From JACKEQ01 sp041389565 (GTDB lineage: Bacteria > Myxococcota_A > UBA796 > GCA-2862545): DNA of 64,000 bases. Position numbers and translations under genes: made by a program. Below, piece by piece: positions 25,567 through 34,072 of this stretch (its first letter is position 1; every line of letters begins with the position of its first letter). Where the stretch lies: assembly GCA_041389565.1 (NCBI GenBank), contig JAWKRP010000021.1, forward strand, positions 62,001 through 126,000, given 5' to 3'. The notes below the pieces were generated by a model. That model made no database searches. It was not told the origin of the DNA and worked only from the letters and a program-made list of their open reading frames with translations.

Positions 25567-26904
25567 ATGGCTGCACAGGCGCGAAAGTCGAAGGTCCTTC
25601 GCATTGCGATCATCCAGGACCGCAAGATCAAGCAGGAGCGACTGATCAAGGCCGGCGAAGCGGTCACGATCGGTGAGTCTCCGAAGAACACGTTCGTCGT
25701 GCCGAAGAACTCGGTCACGGGCGCGTCCTTCAAGCTCTTCGAGCCCGGTCCCAAGGGCTACACCCTGCGCTTCACCGAGAACTTCGGCACGAAGAGCAAG
25801 GTCAGCACGGGCGGGCTGGCTGCAAAGCTGCACGGACTGATCAACGATTCCAGCGTGGAGAAGCACGGTGAGTTCTGTCACCTGCAGCTCACGGCGCAGG
25901 ATCGCGGGAAGCTCGAGCTCGACAACGTGTTCGTGCTCTTCCAGTTCGTCGCGCCCCCGCCGGTCAAGGCCGTCAAGCCCATCAAGGCGATGGACTTCCG
26001 GCCTCGCCTCCTGGAAGACGACGATCCCGTCTTCCTCGGCTTCCTGGCGATCTGGTCGGCGCTCGCGCTGGTCCTCACCATCTGGGTGTGGAACTCCGAG
26101 CTCCCGGTCTACTCGCTCGACGAGATCCCCGATCGCTTCACGAAGCTGGTCGTGAAGGAGACTCCGCCCCCCGAGCCGCTCGAGATCGAGACGGACGAGG
26201 AGGATCCGAACGCCAAGGTCGAGAAGAAGGAAGAGGATCCCAACGCCAAGGCCGAGAAGAAGGACCAGACCGAGGGTCAGAAGGCCAAGGACATCCAGGA
26301 CCGCAAGAGCGACCTCGAGAAGTCGAGCAAGCTGCTCGCCAAGATCATCGGAACCACCGGTGAGACCTCCGGCGACATCGTGGCCGACATGTGGTCCGAC
26401 GAAGACAAGGGCATCGGCAACATCGACGATGCGCTCGCCGACAGCCGGGGTGGCCTCACCACCGATGCCGACGATCCCGGTCTTCGTGGTGGCAAGGGCG
26501 GAACCGGCGAAGCGGCCGACATCGGCGACCTCAAGGGAGTCGGCGGCGGTACGGCTGGCGTCGGGAAGGGCCCCGCCATCGTGGCCTCGGTCGAGATGGG
26601 CTCGGGCTCCGTGTCCGAGGAGATCGGAGACGCGGGCAAGGTCAAGTCCACCGTCCGTCGGTACTCGGGCCAGATGAAGTACTGCTACGAGCAGCAGCTC
26701 AAGCGGAACCCCGAGCTCGAAGGGCGCGTGGAGATCGGCTGGGCGGTGTTCGGGGGTGTGGTCGAGAGCGTGTACATCGTGAGCAACAACACGGGCGACG
26801 AAGAGCTCGGGAAGTGCATGGTGAACAAGCTCAAGCGCTGGAAGTTCGACGCCGACGTCGAGGGCGACGTGTCCTGGCCGTTCGTCTTCAGGGCGAAGAA
26901 CTGA
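25567..26904 (+). CDS. FHA-like / TM / TonB-like transducer, AgmX/PglI C-terminal domain (GltG-like)
   Basis: A 445-residue transenvelope protein. Residues 10-130 are a cytoplasmic all-beta domain resembling FHA (IGESPKNTFVVPKNSVTGASF). One TM helix spans about 155-177 (VFLGFLAIWSALALVLTIWVW). A Lys/Glu-rich linker with a repeated EEDPNAK unit and then a Gly/Asp-rich stretch follow. Residues 359-445 form a TonB-like C-terminal domain of the AgmX/PglI type, with CYEQQLKRNPELEGRV and a second Cys in LGKCMVNKL. GltG of the Myxococcus gliding machine shares this order: cytoplasmic FHA-like part, TM, and periplasmic TonB part. This protein is therefore likely to couple the ExbB/ExbD motor to the envelope scaffold. 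The N-terminal domain suggests regulation by phosphorylation, as an inference. Confidence 0.88.
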   Translation: MAAQARKSKVLRIAIIQDRKIKQERLIKAGEAVTIGESPKNTFVVPKNSVTGASFKLFEPGPKGYTLRFTENFGTKSKVSTGGLAAKLHGLINDSSVEKHGEFCHLQLTAQDRGKLELDNVFVLFQFVAPPPVKAVKPIKAMDFRPRLLEDDDPVFLGFLAIWSALALVLTIWVWNSELPVYSLDEIPDRFTKLVVKETPPPEPLEIETDEEDPNAKVEKKEEDPNAKAEKKDQTEGQKAKDIQDRKSDLEKSSKLLAKIIGTTGETSGDIVADMWSDEDKGIGNIDDALADSRGGLTTDADDPGLRGGKGGTGEAADIGDLKGVGGGTAGVGKGPAIVASVEMGSGSVSEEIGDAGKVKSTVRRYSGQMKYCYEQQLKRNPELEGRVEIGWAVFGGVVESVYIVSNNTGDEELGKCMVNKLKRWKFDADVEGDVSWPFVFRAKN

Positions 26905-26931
26905 TCGCCTCCGCGATCCTGTCCCCCTCGC

Positions 26932-26962
26932 GCACTCCCGATCCCGTATCGGGAGTGTTCGT
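26932..26962 (+). terminator. Hairpin terminator after the transducer gene
   Basis: A perfect 9-bp stem ACTCCCGAT (26934-26942) / ATCGGGAGT (26948-26956) with loop CCCGT; one extra C-G pair extends it. It is followed only by GTTCGTGCG, so the T-tract is weak and termination may be partial. Confidence 0.6.
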
Positions 26963-27041
26963 GCGTTCGGGGCCGGATCCCCGGAGAACGCCTGCGGTCG
27001 GCCCTATAGGGGATCGCGGGCACGGCGCCGGCAACACTCGA

Positions 27042-27070
27042 TTGACGGCCGTGAAGCCTTGAGGTATCCA
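27042..27070 (+). promoter_or_regulatory. Putative promoter that decides the start of the next gene
   Basis: TTGACG at 27042-27047, a 17-nt spacer and TATCCA at 27065-27070. Transcription would begin at about 27077, downstream of the first ATG (27070). The next ATG at 27097 has GTGGGAG 5 nt before it and a compact signal peptide, so 27097 is favoured. Confidence 0.5.
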
Positions 27071-27096
27071 TGACACGACACTTCGTGGGAGTTCAG

Positions 27097-27636
27097 ATGT
27101 TCCGGATCGGCATGGCCGCACTGCTGTTGAGCCTCGGCACCGTCGCCGCCGCTCAAGACAGCGTGGGCAACGAGCTCGAGAGGGCCGCCACTGCGACTCC
27201 CGAAGAGATGCGTGCCTTCGCCACGAAGGCCCTCGAGACCATCCGTGCGAACGCCAAGTCGGTGGGCACGCTCACCGAGAAGGCGCGCAAGGATGCCGAC
27301 CCGGCCGCGCTCGACTGCCTCACGCCCCGCAACGTGTCCGTCCAGGCGCTCGTGCAGGTGGCCGAAGGCGCCCAGGCGAAGATGAACGAGGCGCTCGATG
27401 CGGGCGACATGGAGCGCGCCAGCCACGAGTACCGCAAGCTGTCCGTGGCGCTCGACAAGTCCGAGAAGATCGCAGCCGAGGCCGAGAGCTGCGGCACCGG
27501 TGCTGCGGGCTCCGGCAAGGACAAGATCGACTGGACCGGCGGAACCGGCGACGACCGCGACATCGAAGACGACGACGACCTGACCGACATCGACGTCGGC
27601 TTCGACCCCCCCAATGTGAGCCCCTCCGAGATCTGA
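27097..27636 (+). CDS. Small exported protein of the Glt/Agl-like cluster
   Basis: A 179-residue exported protein. A signal peptide (MFRIGMAALLLSLGTVAAAQ) leads to an all-helical domain of about 110 residues with two cysteines (DCLTPRN and AESCG), then an acidic tail (TGGTGDDRDIEDDDD). No domain name is known to me; the CLTPR-to-SC spacing and helices (ALETIRANAKSVGTLTEKA, MERASHEYRKLSVALDKSEK) look like a real fold. Start 27097 is chosen because the presumed promoter -10 overlaps an earlier in-frame ATG at 27070. Its place between the transducer and the barrel suggests a periplasmic part of the same machine. Confidence 0.6.
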   Translation: MFRIGMAALLLSLGTVAAAQDSVGNELERAATATPEEMRAFATKALETIRANAKSVGTLTEKARKDADPAALDCLTPRNVSVQALVQVAEGAQAKMNEALDAGDMERASHEYRKLSVALDKSEKIAAEAESCGTGAAGSGKDKIDWTGGTGDDRDIEDDDDLTDIDVGFDPPNVSPSEI

Positions 27637-27694
27637 GGCGCGCCGTCGCGCTCTCGACCGGTTATCCCCCCGCCTCTGACGAGATTGGTGAAGA

Positions 27695-28951
27695 ATGTGG
27701 TTCGGACAGTCCAAGGGACTGCGGAAGATTGGGCTTGTGCTCGGGATGTTGCTCGGTACCGCGGCGAATGCGGCGCCCGGGGATCACCTCCGCGCGGGCG
27801 ATGCCGTCATCACGCCTGATCTCAAGCTCGGGTTCCAGTACCGGTCGAACGCGTTCCGCGCGGAGTCGAACCCGCAAGGCACGGGTGCCCTCCAGATTGT
27901 TCCTGGTGTGGCGGTCACGCTCGACACGCCGCAGATCTCCTTCGGCCTCGATGCCAGATATCAGCTCAACAAGTTCCTGTTCCTCGGAAACCCGGAAGGG
28001 TTCTCGACAGACCAGATCAGCGCTCAGATCGGCAACCTCGATCGCTTCAACGCGTTCAATGTCGGAGCCGATCTCAACGTGCTGAAGGATCGCCAGGTCA
28101 GCCTGCGTCTGGGCGACAACGTCCTGATGCAGAACAACCCGAACGACTCGATCCCCGAGTCCGACGACCCGTACGCATCCCAGTTCCGCAACAGCCTCCA
28201 GGGTGGCATCATCGGGCGCCCGGGCCCAGCGCTCTCCATCGACGTCGGTGGAAAGTGGCAGTACTCGCAATTCTTCGTGCCCACCGCCGAAGTGCAGCGT
28301 GAGCCGCTGAACACCCGGAACTCGTACGGTCCCACGCTCGACCTGAAGTACAGCTTCCTCCCGCGTACGGCGTTCGTCGTCGATGGCTCGTTCTTCTGGA
28401 ACAGCTGGAAGGACCCCGACCCGACCATCGGGACCCTCGAGTTCCCGACGCCCAACTCCCGGCACCTGCAGTTCCGCACTGGTGTCCAGGGCCGGATCTC
28501 CGAGCGCTTCCGTGTGGTCGCGAAGGTCGGGTATGGCACCGCCTGGTACGACGACGGCAACAACCTATCCGCTCTGGGTGGCCTGCTCGTGGCCCTGCAG
28601 GGCGACTACAACGTCACCCAGCAGCACGTGATCACGCTCGGCTACCGGAAGAACTTCGTGGACAGCTTCTTCACCAACACCGCCACCCACAACTCCATCT
28701 ACGGGCGTTGGAAGGGGCAGTACGGGGATCGCGTCACGAGCAGTCTCGACTACGCTCTGCGGTTCGAGGGCTACAACGGCGCCATCGAGCGGCAAGACAT
28801 CGTGAACCAGCTCCGCGCGGGCGTCGACATCAAGGCGAGCGACTGGCTGTTCACGAATGTGGGAGCGGGCTGGCTGAGCCGGATGTCGACCGACGATCTG
28901 GTCGAGTACTCCGATGTGAGCGCCAACCTCGGGGTCACGTTCACCTACTGA
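27695..28951 (+). CDS. Outer-membrane beta-barrel, GltH/GltA-like
   Basis: A 418-residue outer-membrane protein. A signal peptide (LGMLLGTAANA) is followed by repeated amphipathic strands of about 10 residues, such as LKLGFQYRSNAF, FNVGADLNVLKDRQVSL and VRFRTGV-like stretches, and it ends in GVTFTY with the terminal aromatic expected for Bam-dependent barrels. Strand count suggests about 14 to 16. In the Myxococcus gliding locus GltA, GltB and GltH are outer-membrane barrels of this kind. It is the last gene before a strong terminator, so it could be the outer-membrane port of the machine. Confidence 0.78.
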   Translation: MWFGQSKGLRKIGLVLGMLLGTAANAAPGDHLRAGDAVITPDLKLGFQYRSNAFRAESNPQGTGALQIVPGVAVTLDTPQISFGLDARYQLNKFLFLGNPEGFSTDQISAQIGNLDRFNAFNVGADLNVLKDRQVSLRLGDNVLMQNNPNDSIPESDDPYASQFRNSLQGGIIGRPGPALSIDVGGKWQYSQFFVPTAEVQREPLNTRNSYGPTLDLKYSFLPRTAFVVDGSFFWNSWKDPDPTIGTLEFPTPNSRHLQFRTGVQGRISERFRVVAKVGYGTAWYDDGNNLSALGGLLVALQGDYNVTQQHVITLGYRKNFVDSFFTNTATHNSIYGRWKGQYGDRVTSSLDYALRFEGYNGAIERQDIVNQLRAGVDIKASDWLFTNVGAGWLSRMSTDDLVEYSDVSANLGVTFTY

Positions 28952-28982
28952 GCGCCCCGCAGGTTTCACTGTCGCGAACCAC

Positions 28983-29023
28983 CGACGCCGAGCGATCCAT
29001 GATCGCTCGGCGTCGTTGTTCTT
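28983..29023 (+). terminator. Long perfect-hairpin terminator
   Basis: A perfect 15-bp inverted repeat, CGACGCCGAGCGATC at 28983-28997 and GATCGCTCGGCGTCG at 29001-29015, separated by CAT and followed by TTGTTCTT. It closes the Glt/Agl-like locus; nothing else in the window has so long a perfect stem. Confidence 0.85.
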
Positions 29024-29086
29024 GGATCGCCGATCCGGACCGTGAACCCCGGGACACCAGACGTTCTTGAAGTGATGCCTGAATTA

Positions 29087-29115
29087 TTTACATGACGCGT
29101 CAAGACTGCTACGGT
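29087..29115 (+). promoter_or_regulatory. Putative ftsK promoter
   Basis: TTTACA at 29087-29092, a 17-nt spacer and TACGGT at 29110-29115. Transcription would begin near 29122, directly ahead of the AGGAGG (29123-29128) that precedes the GTG at 29135. An alternative -35-like TTGAAG lies at 29067-29072. Confidence 0.5.
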
Positions 29116-29134
29116 TCGGCGTAGGAGGACGGAC

Positions 29135-31894
29135 GTGTCCAACCAACCCAAGGAACTGCTGGGCGGCTTTGGCGCGCTCGTCGGGGAGCGCTGGCGGGAG
29201 ATCGCCTTGATCGGCGCACTCCTGGTGAACCTCTTCGCGATGCTCGCGCTCATGGGGTACGCGCCCGACGACCCCACCTGGCTGCACCCGAACACGGGCA
29301 GGGTGAGCAACCCGTGCGGGCCGGTCGGCGCGCTGCTGGCCGATGCGCTGTTCCAGGTGTTCGGGTACGGCGCCTGGGGGGCGTTCGGCGCCATGGTCCT
29401 GTGTGTGCTGGCGCTCGCGGGCCGTCCCGTGTTCGCGCCCGTCCGCGCGGTGAATGCGGGCGCGCTCTACATCGCCGTGCTGGGGCTCGCCCATATCGGG
29501 CTCCGGCCCGGGGGCGCGTTCCCGCCCGGCGGCAAGGTCGGTCAGACGGCCGCCGAAGGCCTCGAAGCCGGAGTGGGCACCGTCGGGGCTTCGCTCGCGC
29601 TCATGGGCGTCGCGATCATCACCGTCACGATCCTCGGCAACATCCGGTGGGGGAGCGTCGCGCGGCGCATCGTCGAGGCCGCAGAGGCCCGGTGGCCCGC
29701 AGTCCGCGAAGTCCTCGGTCAGGGAGCCTCCGGCGTCGGAGCCGCTGGGCGTCGGGGCCTCGCGTACGCCTTCGGACGCGCGCGCGGGCTCGCGACCGGA
29801 GCCGTGGGCTCGTCCGTCGGGCTCGCCTCTCGGGTCGCGAAGTCCTTTCAGGGCGGCCGGCGCACCAGCGCCGAGCCCGATTCCCTGATCGACGAGCTCG
29901 AGGCCGATCCGCATCTCCTCGTTCCGTCCGAGTCCATCGCCACGGCGCACAGCGTGCCGGTCGTCGCCGAGGTCGAGTGGGATCCCACCGTCGCAGGGGA
30001 GGCGAGCGACATCCGTGAGATGTTCAACGATCTCGCGCCCCGCAACGTGCAAGACCGCAGCAGCGGCGGCTCCTCGTTCTTCTCCACGTCCGGTGCCGGC
30101 TCCCACGTCCAGCCCGAGCCCCTCGGTGCGAGCGAGCACACCCAGCCGGGCCAGTTCGAGCACACCGTCGCGAGCGACGAGGACGACTTCGACTCCGACC
30201 CCGACGCGCTCGTCACGCCCGTCAAGATGACCTTCGGCGACACCCTCACGCCTCCCGCCGCCGAGCGCGACTCCGAAGCCGAAGGGGACGACTTCGCTCC
30301 TGCCGAGGTCCACACCCCGCGCCCGCCCGCTCAGCGCCAGCAGCTCGGCGTCGAGATCGCGCGCGCCCTCGAGCAGAAGGTCAGCGACGACGGCGGAAGC
30401 CTGAACCGCCGCAAGGGCTGGAGCAACTTCAAGCTCCCGAAGCTCTCGCTCCTCGACATCGTGCCCGAGCAGAAGGCCGTGTTCGACAGCGAAGAGCTCC
30501 GCCGCCTCGCCCAGAAGGTCGAAGAGACCCTCGAGTCCTTCAAGGTCACCGGGCAGGTCACCAATGTGCGGGTCGGGCCCGTCGTCACGATCTTCGAGTA
30601 CTCGCCGGACGCCGGCATCAAGGTCTCTCGGATCGCCAACCTCTCCGACGACCTCGCCATGAGCCTGTGCGCCACCAACGTGCGCATCGTGGCCCCGATT
30701 CCCGGCAAGGGCGTCGTGGGCATCGAGATCCCCAGCCCCACCCGGCTCAATATCTACTTCCGCGAGATCCTCGGCAGCGATGTCTTCCGGAACAACGACT
30801 ACGAGCTCCCCGTCGCGCTCGGCAAGGACGTCGAGGGCAACCCCGTCATCGCGAACCTCGTGAAGATGCCGCACCTCCTCGTCGCCGGGACGACCGGGGC
30901 AGGGAAGTCCGTCGGGGTGAACGGCATGCTCGTCAGCCTGCTCTACACCTGCACGCCCGAGGATCTCCGGCTGCTGCTCATCGATCCGAAGCAGCTCGAG
31001 TTCAAGATGTACGACGACATCCCGCACCTCCTGCACCCCGTCGTCACCGACCCCAAGCTCGCGCAGTCCGCGCTCGACTGGGCCGTGCGCGAGATGGAGG
31101 ACCGCTACACCATGCTCGCGCGGTGGAACACGCGGAACATCGTCTCGTTCAACGAGAAGGTCGAGCGCGAGTCCAAGGACTGGACGCCCGCCAAGGCCCG
31201 TCAGTACGCGCCTGACGGCTGGGAAGAGGGCATGGCGCTGCCGAAGCCCGAGAAGATGCCGTTCATCGTCATCGTCATCGACGAGCTCGCCGACCTCATG
31301 ATGGTCGCCCGCAAGGAGATCGAGCAGAGCATCGCCCGCCTCGCCCAGAAGGCCCGTGCGTGCGGCATCCACCTCATCCTCGCGACCCAGCGCCCCAGCG
31401 CCGACGTGGTCACCGGCCTCATCAAGGCCAACATGCCCACCCGCATCGCCTTCAAGCTCAAGTCCGCGCTCGACAGCCGCGTCATCCTCGATGAGAACGG
31501 CGCCGAGCGCCTCCTCGGGCGCGGAGATCTCCTGCACTCGCCCAACGGCGGGCTGCTCGAGCGCATCCACGGCGCCTTCGTCAGCGACGAGGAGGTCGAG
31601 CGCGTCTGTGACTACGTCCGGAGCCAGGCCGAGCCCGACTACATCGATGCCATCACGGCCGAGCCCTCCGAAGAGGGCGGTATGGACGAGTCCGAGCGCG
31701 ACCCCATGTTCGCAGACGCCGTCGAGGTCGTGCTCGCGGCCGGAAAGGCCAGCACGTCCATGATCCAGCGCCACCTGAAGATCGGATACAACCGGGCCGC
31801 CCGCATCATCGACCAGATGGAGATGTGCGGAGTGGTCGGGCCCGCCGATGGCGCCCGTCCGCGCGAAGTGCTAGTCAGCGAGAACGTTTTCTGA
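29135..31894 (+). CDS. ftsK: DNA translocase FtsK
   Basis: A 919-residue FtsK/SpoIIIE translocase that moves chromosomal DNA at the division septum and helps dimer resolution. Residues 15-175 have four predicted membrane helices. A low-complexity Ala/Glu/Ser linker runs to about 400. The motor has Walker A GTTGAGKSVGVN (K591) and Walker B FIVIVIDELADLMM. The C-terminal 70 residues are the winged-helix gamma domain (TSMIQRHLKIGYNRAARIID). GTG start is fixed by AGGAGG 6 nt upstream. Its linker is shorter than in E. coli. Followed by lolA as in many proteobacteria. Confidence 0.96.
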   Translation: MSNQPKELLGGFGALVGERWREIALIGALLVNLFAMLALMGYAPDDPTWLHPNTGRVSNPCGPVGALLADALFQVFGYGAWGAFGAMVLCVLALAGRPVFAPVRAVNAGALYIAVLGLAHIGLRPGGAFPPGGKVGQTAAEGLEAGVGTVGASLALMGVAIITVTILGNIRWGSVARRIVEAAEARWPAVREVLGQGASGVGAAGRRGLAYAFGRARGLATGAVGSSVGLASRVAKSFQGGRRTSAEPDSLIDELEADPHLLVPSESIATAHSVPVVAEVEWDPTVAGEASDIREMFNDLAPRNVQDRSSGGSSFFSTSGAGSHVQPEPLGASEHTQPGQFEHTVASDEDDFDSDPDALVTPVKMTFGDTLTPPAAERDSEAEGDDFAPAEVHTPRPPAQRQQLGVEIARALEQKVSDDGGSLNRRKGWSNFKLPKLSLLDIVPEQKAVFDSEELRRLAQKVEETLESFKVTGQVTNVRVGPVVTIFEYSPDAGIKVSRIANLSDDLAMSLCATNVRIVAPIPGKGVVGIEIPSPTRLNIYFREILGSDVFRNNDYELPVALGKDVEGNPVIANLVKMPHLLVAGTTGAGKSVGVNGMLVSLLYTCTPEDLRLLLIDPKQLEFKMYDDIPHLLHPVVTDPKLAQSALDWAVREMEDRYTMLARWNTRNIVSFNEKVERESKDWTPAKARQYAPDGWEEGMALPKPEKMPFIVIVIDELADLMMVARKEIEQSIARLAQKARACGIHLILATQRPSADVVTGLIKANMPTRIAFKLKSALDSRVILDENGAERLLGRGDLLHSPNGGLLERIHGAFVSDEEVERVCDYVRSQAEPDYIDAITAEPSEEGGMDESERDPMFADAVEVVLAAGKASTSMIQRHLKIGYNRAARIIDQMEMCGVVGPADGARPREVLVSENVF

Positions 31895-32019
31895 CGTTCG
31901 CCTGTCGGCCCTGAATACCGGAAGACAGCAGCGCGTCTCCGTCTCGTGTCACCGGATGAAATCCCACGGCACCGGATCCGCGCTTAGGTCGGATGCAGAA
32001 CAGTGTTGGAGAGTTGGAC

Positions 32020-32634
32020 ATGACGCGTGCTGGATGGCTCCTCCTGGCCCTTCCCGTCTCGGCGTTCGCCGGAACCCCCGAGATCATCGACGCCGTCGAG
32101 GCCAAGTACGCGGGTGTCGAGACGCTCACCGCGAAGTTCACCCAGACCACGAAGTCCGAGCTCTACGGGGCCGACGAGCAGTCCGGAACCATGTCGCTCA
32201 TGCGCCCGGCCAAGATGCGCTGGGTGTTCGCGGGCGACGGCAAGCAGTTCGTCACCGACGGATCCACCATGTGGATCTACAACCCCGCCGACAACCAGGT
32301 CCTCAAGTACAGCGACGTGTCCCAGTCCGCGGCCTCGGCCGACTCGCTGCTCCAGTCGCTCGACCGGATCTCCGAGCTCTTCGAGGTCGAGCTCCTCGAA
32401 GACACCAAGACCGTCAAGCGCCTGTCCCTCAAGCCCAAGGCCGCCGACGCACAGGTCAAGCGCATCGAGCTCGCCCTCGACGGCGATCTCGTCATCCAGA
32501 ACGTCACCATCCTCGACGCGTTCGACACCAGCACCGCGCTCGCCTTCCAGAACGTCGCGCTCGACTCCAAGCTCCCCGAAGGCACGTTCACCTTCGAGGT
32601 CCCGAAGGGCGCCGAGGTCATCTCCGCCAACTGA
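32020..32634 (+). CDS. lolA: Outer-membrane lipoprotein carrier LolA
   Basis: A 204-residue periplasmic chaperone that ferries lipoproteins from LolCDE to the outer membrane. A signal peptide ending in SAFAG precedes the LolA beta-barrel core (LTAKFTQTTKSELYG, then the RPAKMRWVFAGDGKQFVTDG and GSTMWIYNPADNQV segments). The ATG at 32020 has GGAG upstream; an in-frame ATG at 31993 would add a non-hydrophobic extension and is less likely. Many lipoproteins in this window fit a need for the Lol pathway. Located between ftsK and rimO. Confidence 0.9.
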   Translation: MTRAGWLLLALPVSAFAGTPEIIDAVEAKYAGVETLTAKFTQTTKSELYGADEQSGTMSLMRPAKMRWVFAGDGKQFVTDGSTMWIYNPADNQVLKYSDVSQSAASADSLLQSLDRISELFEVELLEDTKTVKRLSLKPKAADAQVKRIELALDGDLVIQNVTILDAFDTSTALAFQNVALDSKLPEGTFTFEVPKGAEVISAN

Positions 32635-32686
32635 CCGGTGGGGGAGGGGGCTTCCTGCGCGCCTGCGCCGGGTTATGGGCGCCCCC

Positions 32687-34072
32687 ATGTCCCAGACCAC
32701 CACCTCGTCGCGTCCTGTGCTCTCCTCTGACGGAGGCGGGCGCAAGCGCGTCCACCTCATCTCCCTCGGGTGCCCGAAGAACCGGGTCGACAGCGAGGTG
32801 ATGGTCGGAAAGCTCCAGGCCGAGGACTACGAGCTCGTCGACGATCCCGAAGAGGCCGACGTCATCGTCGTCAACACGTGCTCCTTCATCCAGCCCGCCA
32901 CCGAGGAGTCCATCGAGACCGTCCTCGAGATGGCGCAGTTCAAGACGAAGGGTCGCTGCGAGAAGCTCATCGTCACCGGCTGCATGGTCCAGCGCTACGG
33001 GCGGTCGCTCGAGGCCGAGCTGCCCGAGGTCGACTACTTCCTCGGCACCGGCGAGTACCACCGCATCACCGACGTGCTGGACGCACGCCGTGCCGGTGCC
33101 GTGAAGTCCTACGTCGACGTGCCGCTCTACATCCACGACGAGCTCGCTCCGCGCGTCAACAGCTGGTCGCAGGCCTCCGCCTACCTCAAGATCTCCGAAG
33201 GCTGCGACCACCGCTGCGCCTTCTGCATCATCCCCACGCTCCGCGGCGACCTCCGATCGCGCAGCATCCCGTCGCTCGTCCAGGAGGCCACCCGGCTCGG
33301 CGAGCAGGGAGTCGTCGAGCTCAACCTCATCTCGCAGGACTCCACGGCGTACGGCCGCGACCTCAAGAACGGCGGGCTCGGCGAGCTCCTCCAGTCGCTC
33401 TCCGACATCGAGGCCATCCGGTGGATCCGGCTCCACTACGCCTATCCGCACGGCCTCCCCGACGGCCTGCTCGACCAGCTCGCGAACAACGACAAGGTCG
33501 TGCCCTACCTCGACATCCCGCTCCAGCACGCCTCCGGCGACATGCTCAAGGCCATGCGCCGCGGGGTCACCCGGGCCGGTCAGGAGCGCATCCTCGAGCG
33601 CGTCCGCAAGCACGTGCCCGGAATCGCCGTGCGCACCACGTTCATCGTCGGGTTCCCCGGCGAGACCGACGCCGACTTCGACGAGCTCTGCGACTTCGTG
33701 AAGTGCCAGGAGTTCGACCACGTCGGCGTGTTCACGTACTTCCAGGAAGAGGGCACCCCCGCCGCCATGCTGCCCAACCAGGTCGACGACGCCGTGAAGC
33801 AGGTGCGCCAGGCCGAGCTCATGGCGCTCCAGGCCGGCATCTCCAAGGGGCGCCTCCAGAAGCGCGTCGGCTCCGTGGTCGACGTGCTCGTCGAAGGTCC
33901 GTCCGAGGAGTCCGAGCTCCTCCTGCGCGGGCGCACCGCCTGGCAGGCCCCCGATGTCGACGGCCAGGTCTACATCGTCAGCCCGCCGCCCGATGTCGCC
34001 ATCGGCCAGATCCGTCCGCTCCGCGTCACCCGTGCTGGCGACTACGACCTCGTGGGCGAGCTCTTGAAGTGA
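32687..34072 (+). CDS. rimO: Ribosomal protein S12 methylthiotransferase RimO
   Basis: A 461-residue radical-SAM methylthiotransferase that adds a methylthio group to Asp of ribosomal protein S12. The N-terminal MTTase domain has the three cluster cysteines in SLGCPKNRVDSE, VNTCSFI and TGCMVQRYG. The radical-SAM motif is C173-x3-C177-x2-C180 (EGCDHRCAFC). A TRAM domain follows after about residue 395. RimO rather than MiaB is chosen from the SLGCPKNRVDSE and PTLRGDLRSRS segments. An ATG at 32675 is an alternative start. The stop overlaps the glycosyltransferase start in GTGA. Confidence 0.94.
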   Translation: MSQTTTSSRPVLSSDGGGRKRVHLISLGCPKNRVDSEVMVGKLQAEDYELVDDPEEADVIVVNTCSFIQPATEESIETVLEMAQFKTKGRCEKLIVTGCMVQRYGRSLEAELPEVDYFLGTGEYHRITDVLDARRAGAVKSYVDVPLYIHDELAPRVNSWSQASAYLKISEGCDHRCAFCIIPTLRGDLRSRSIPSLVQEATRLGEQGVVELNLISQDSTAYGRDLKNGGLGELLQSLSDIEAIRWIRLHYAYPHGLPDGLLDQLANNDKVVPYLDIPLQHASGDMLKAMRRGVTRAGQERILERVRKHVPGIAVRTTFIVGFPGETDADFDELCDFVKCQEFDHVGVFTYFQEEGTPAAMLPNQVDDAVKQVRQAELMALQAGISKGRLQKRVGSVVDVLVEGPSEESELLLRGRTAWQAPDVDGQVYIVSPPPDVAIGQIRPLRVTRAGDYDLVGELLK

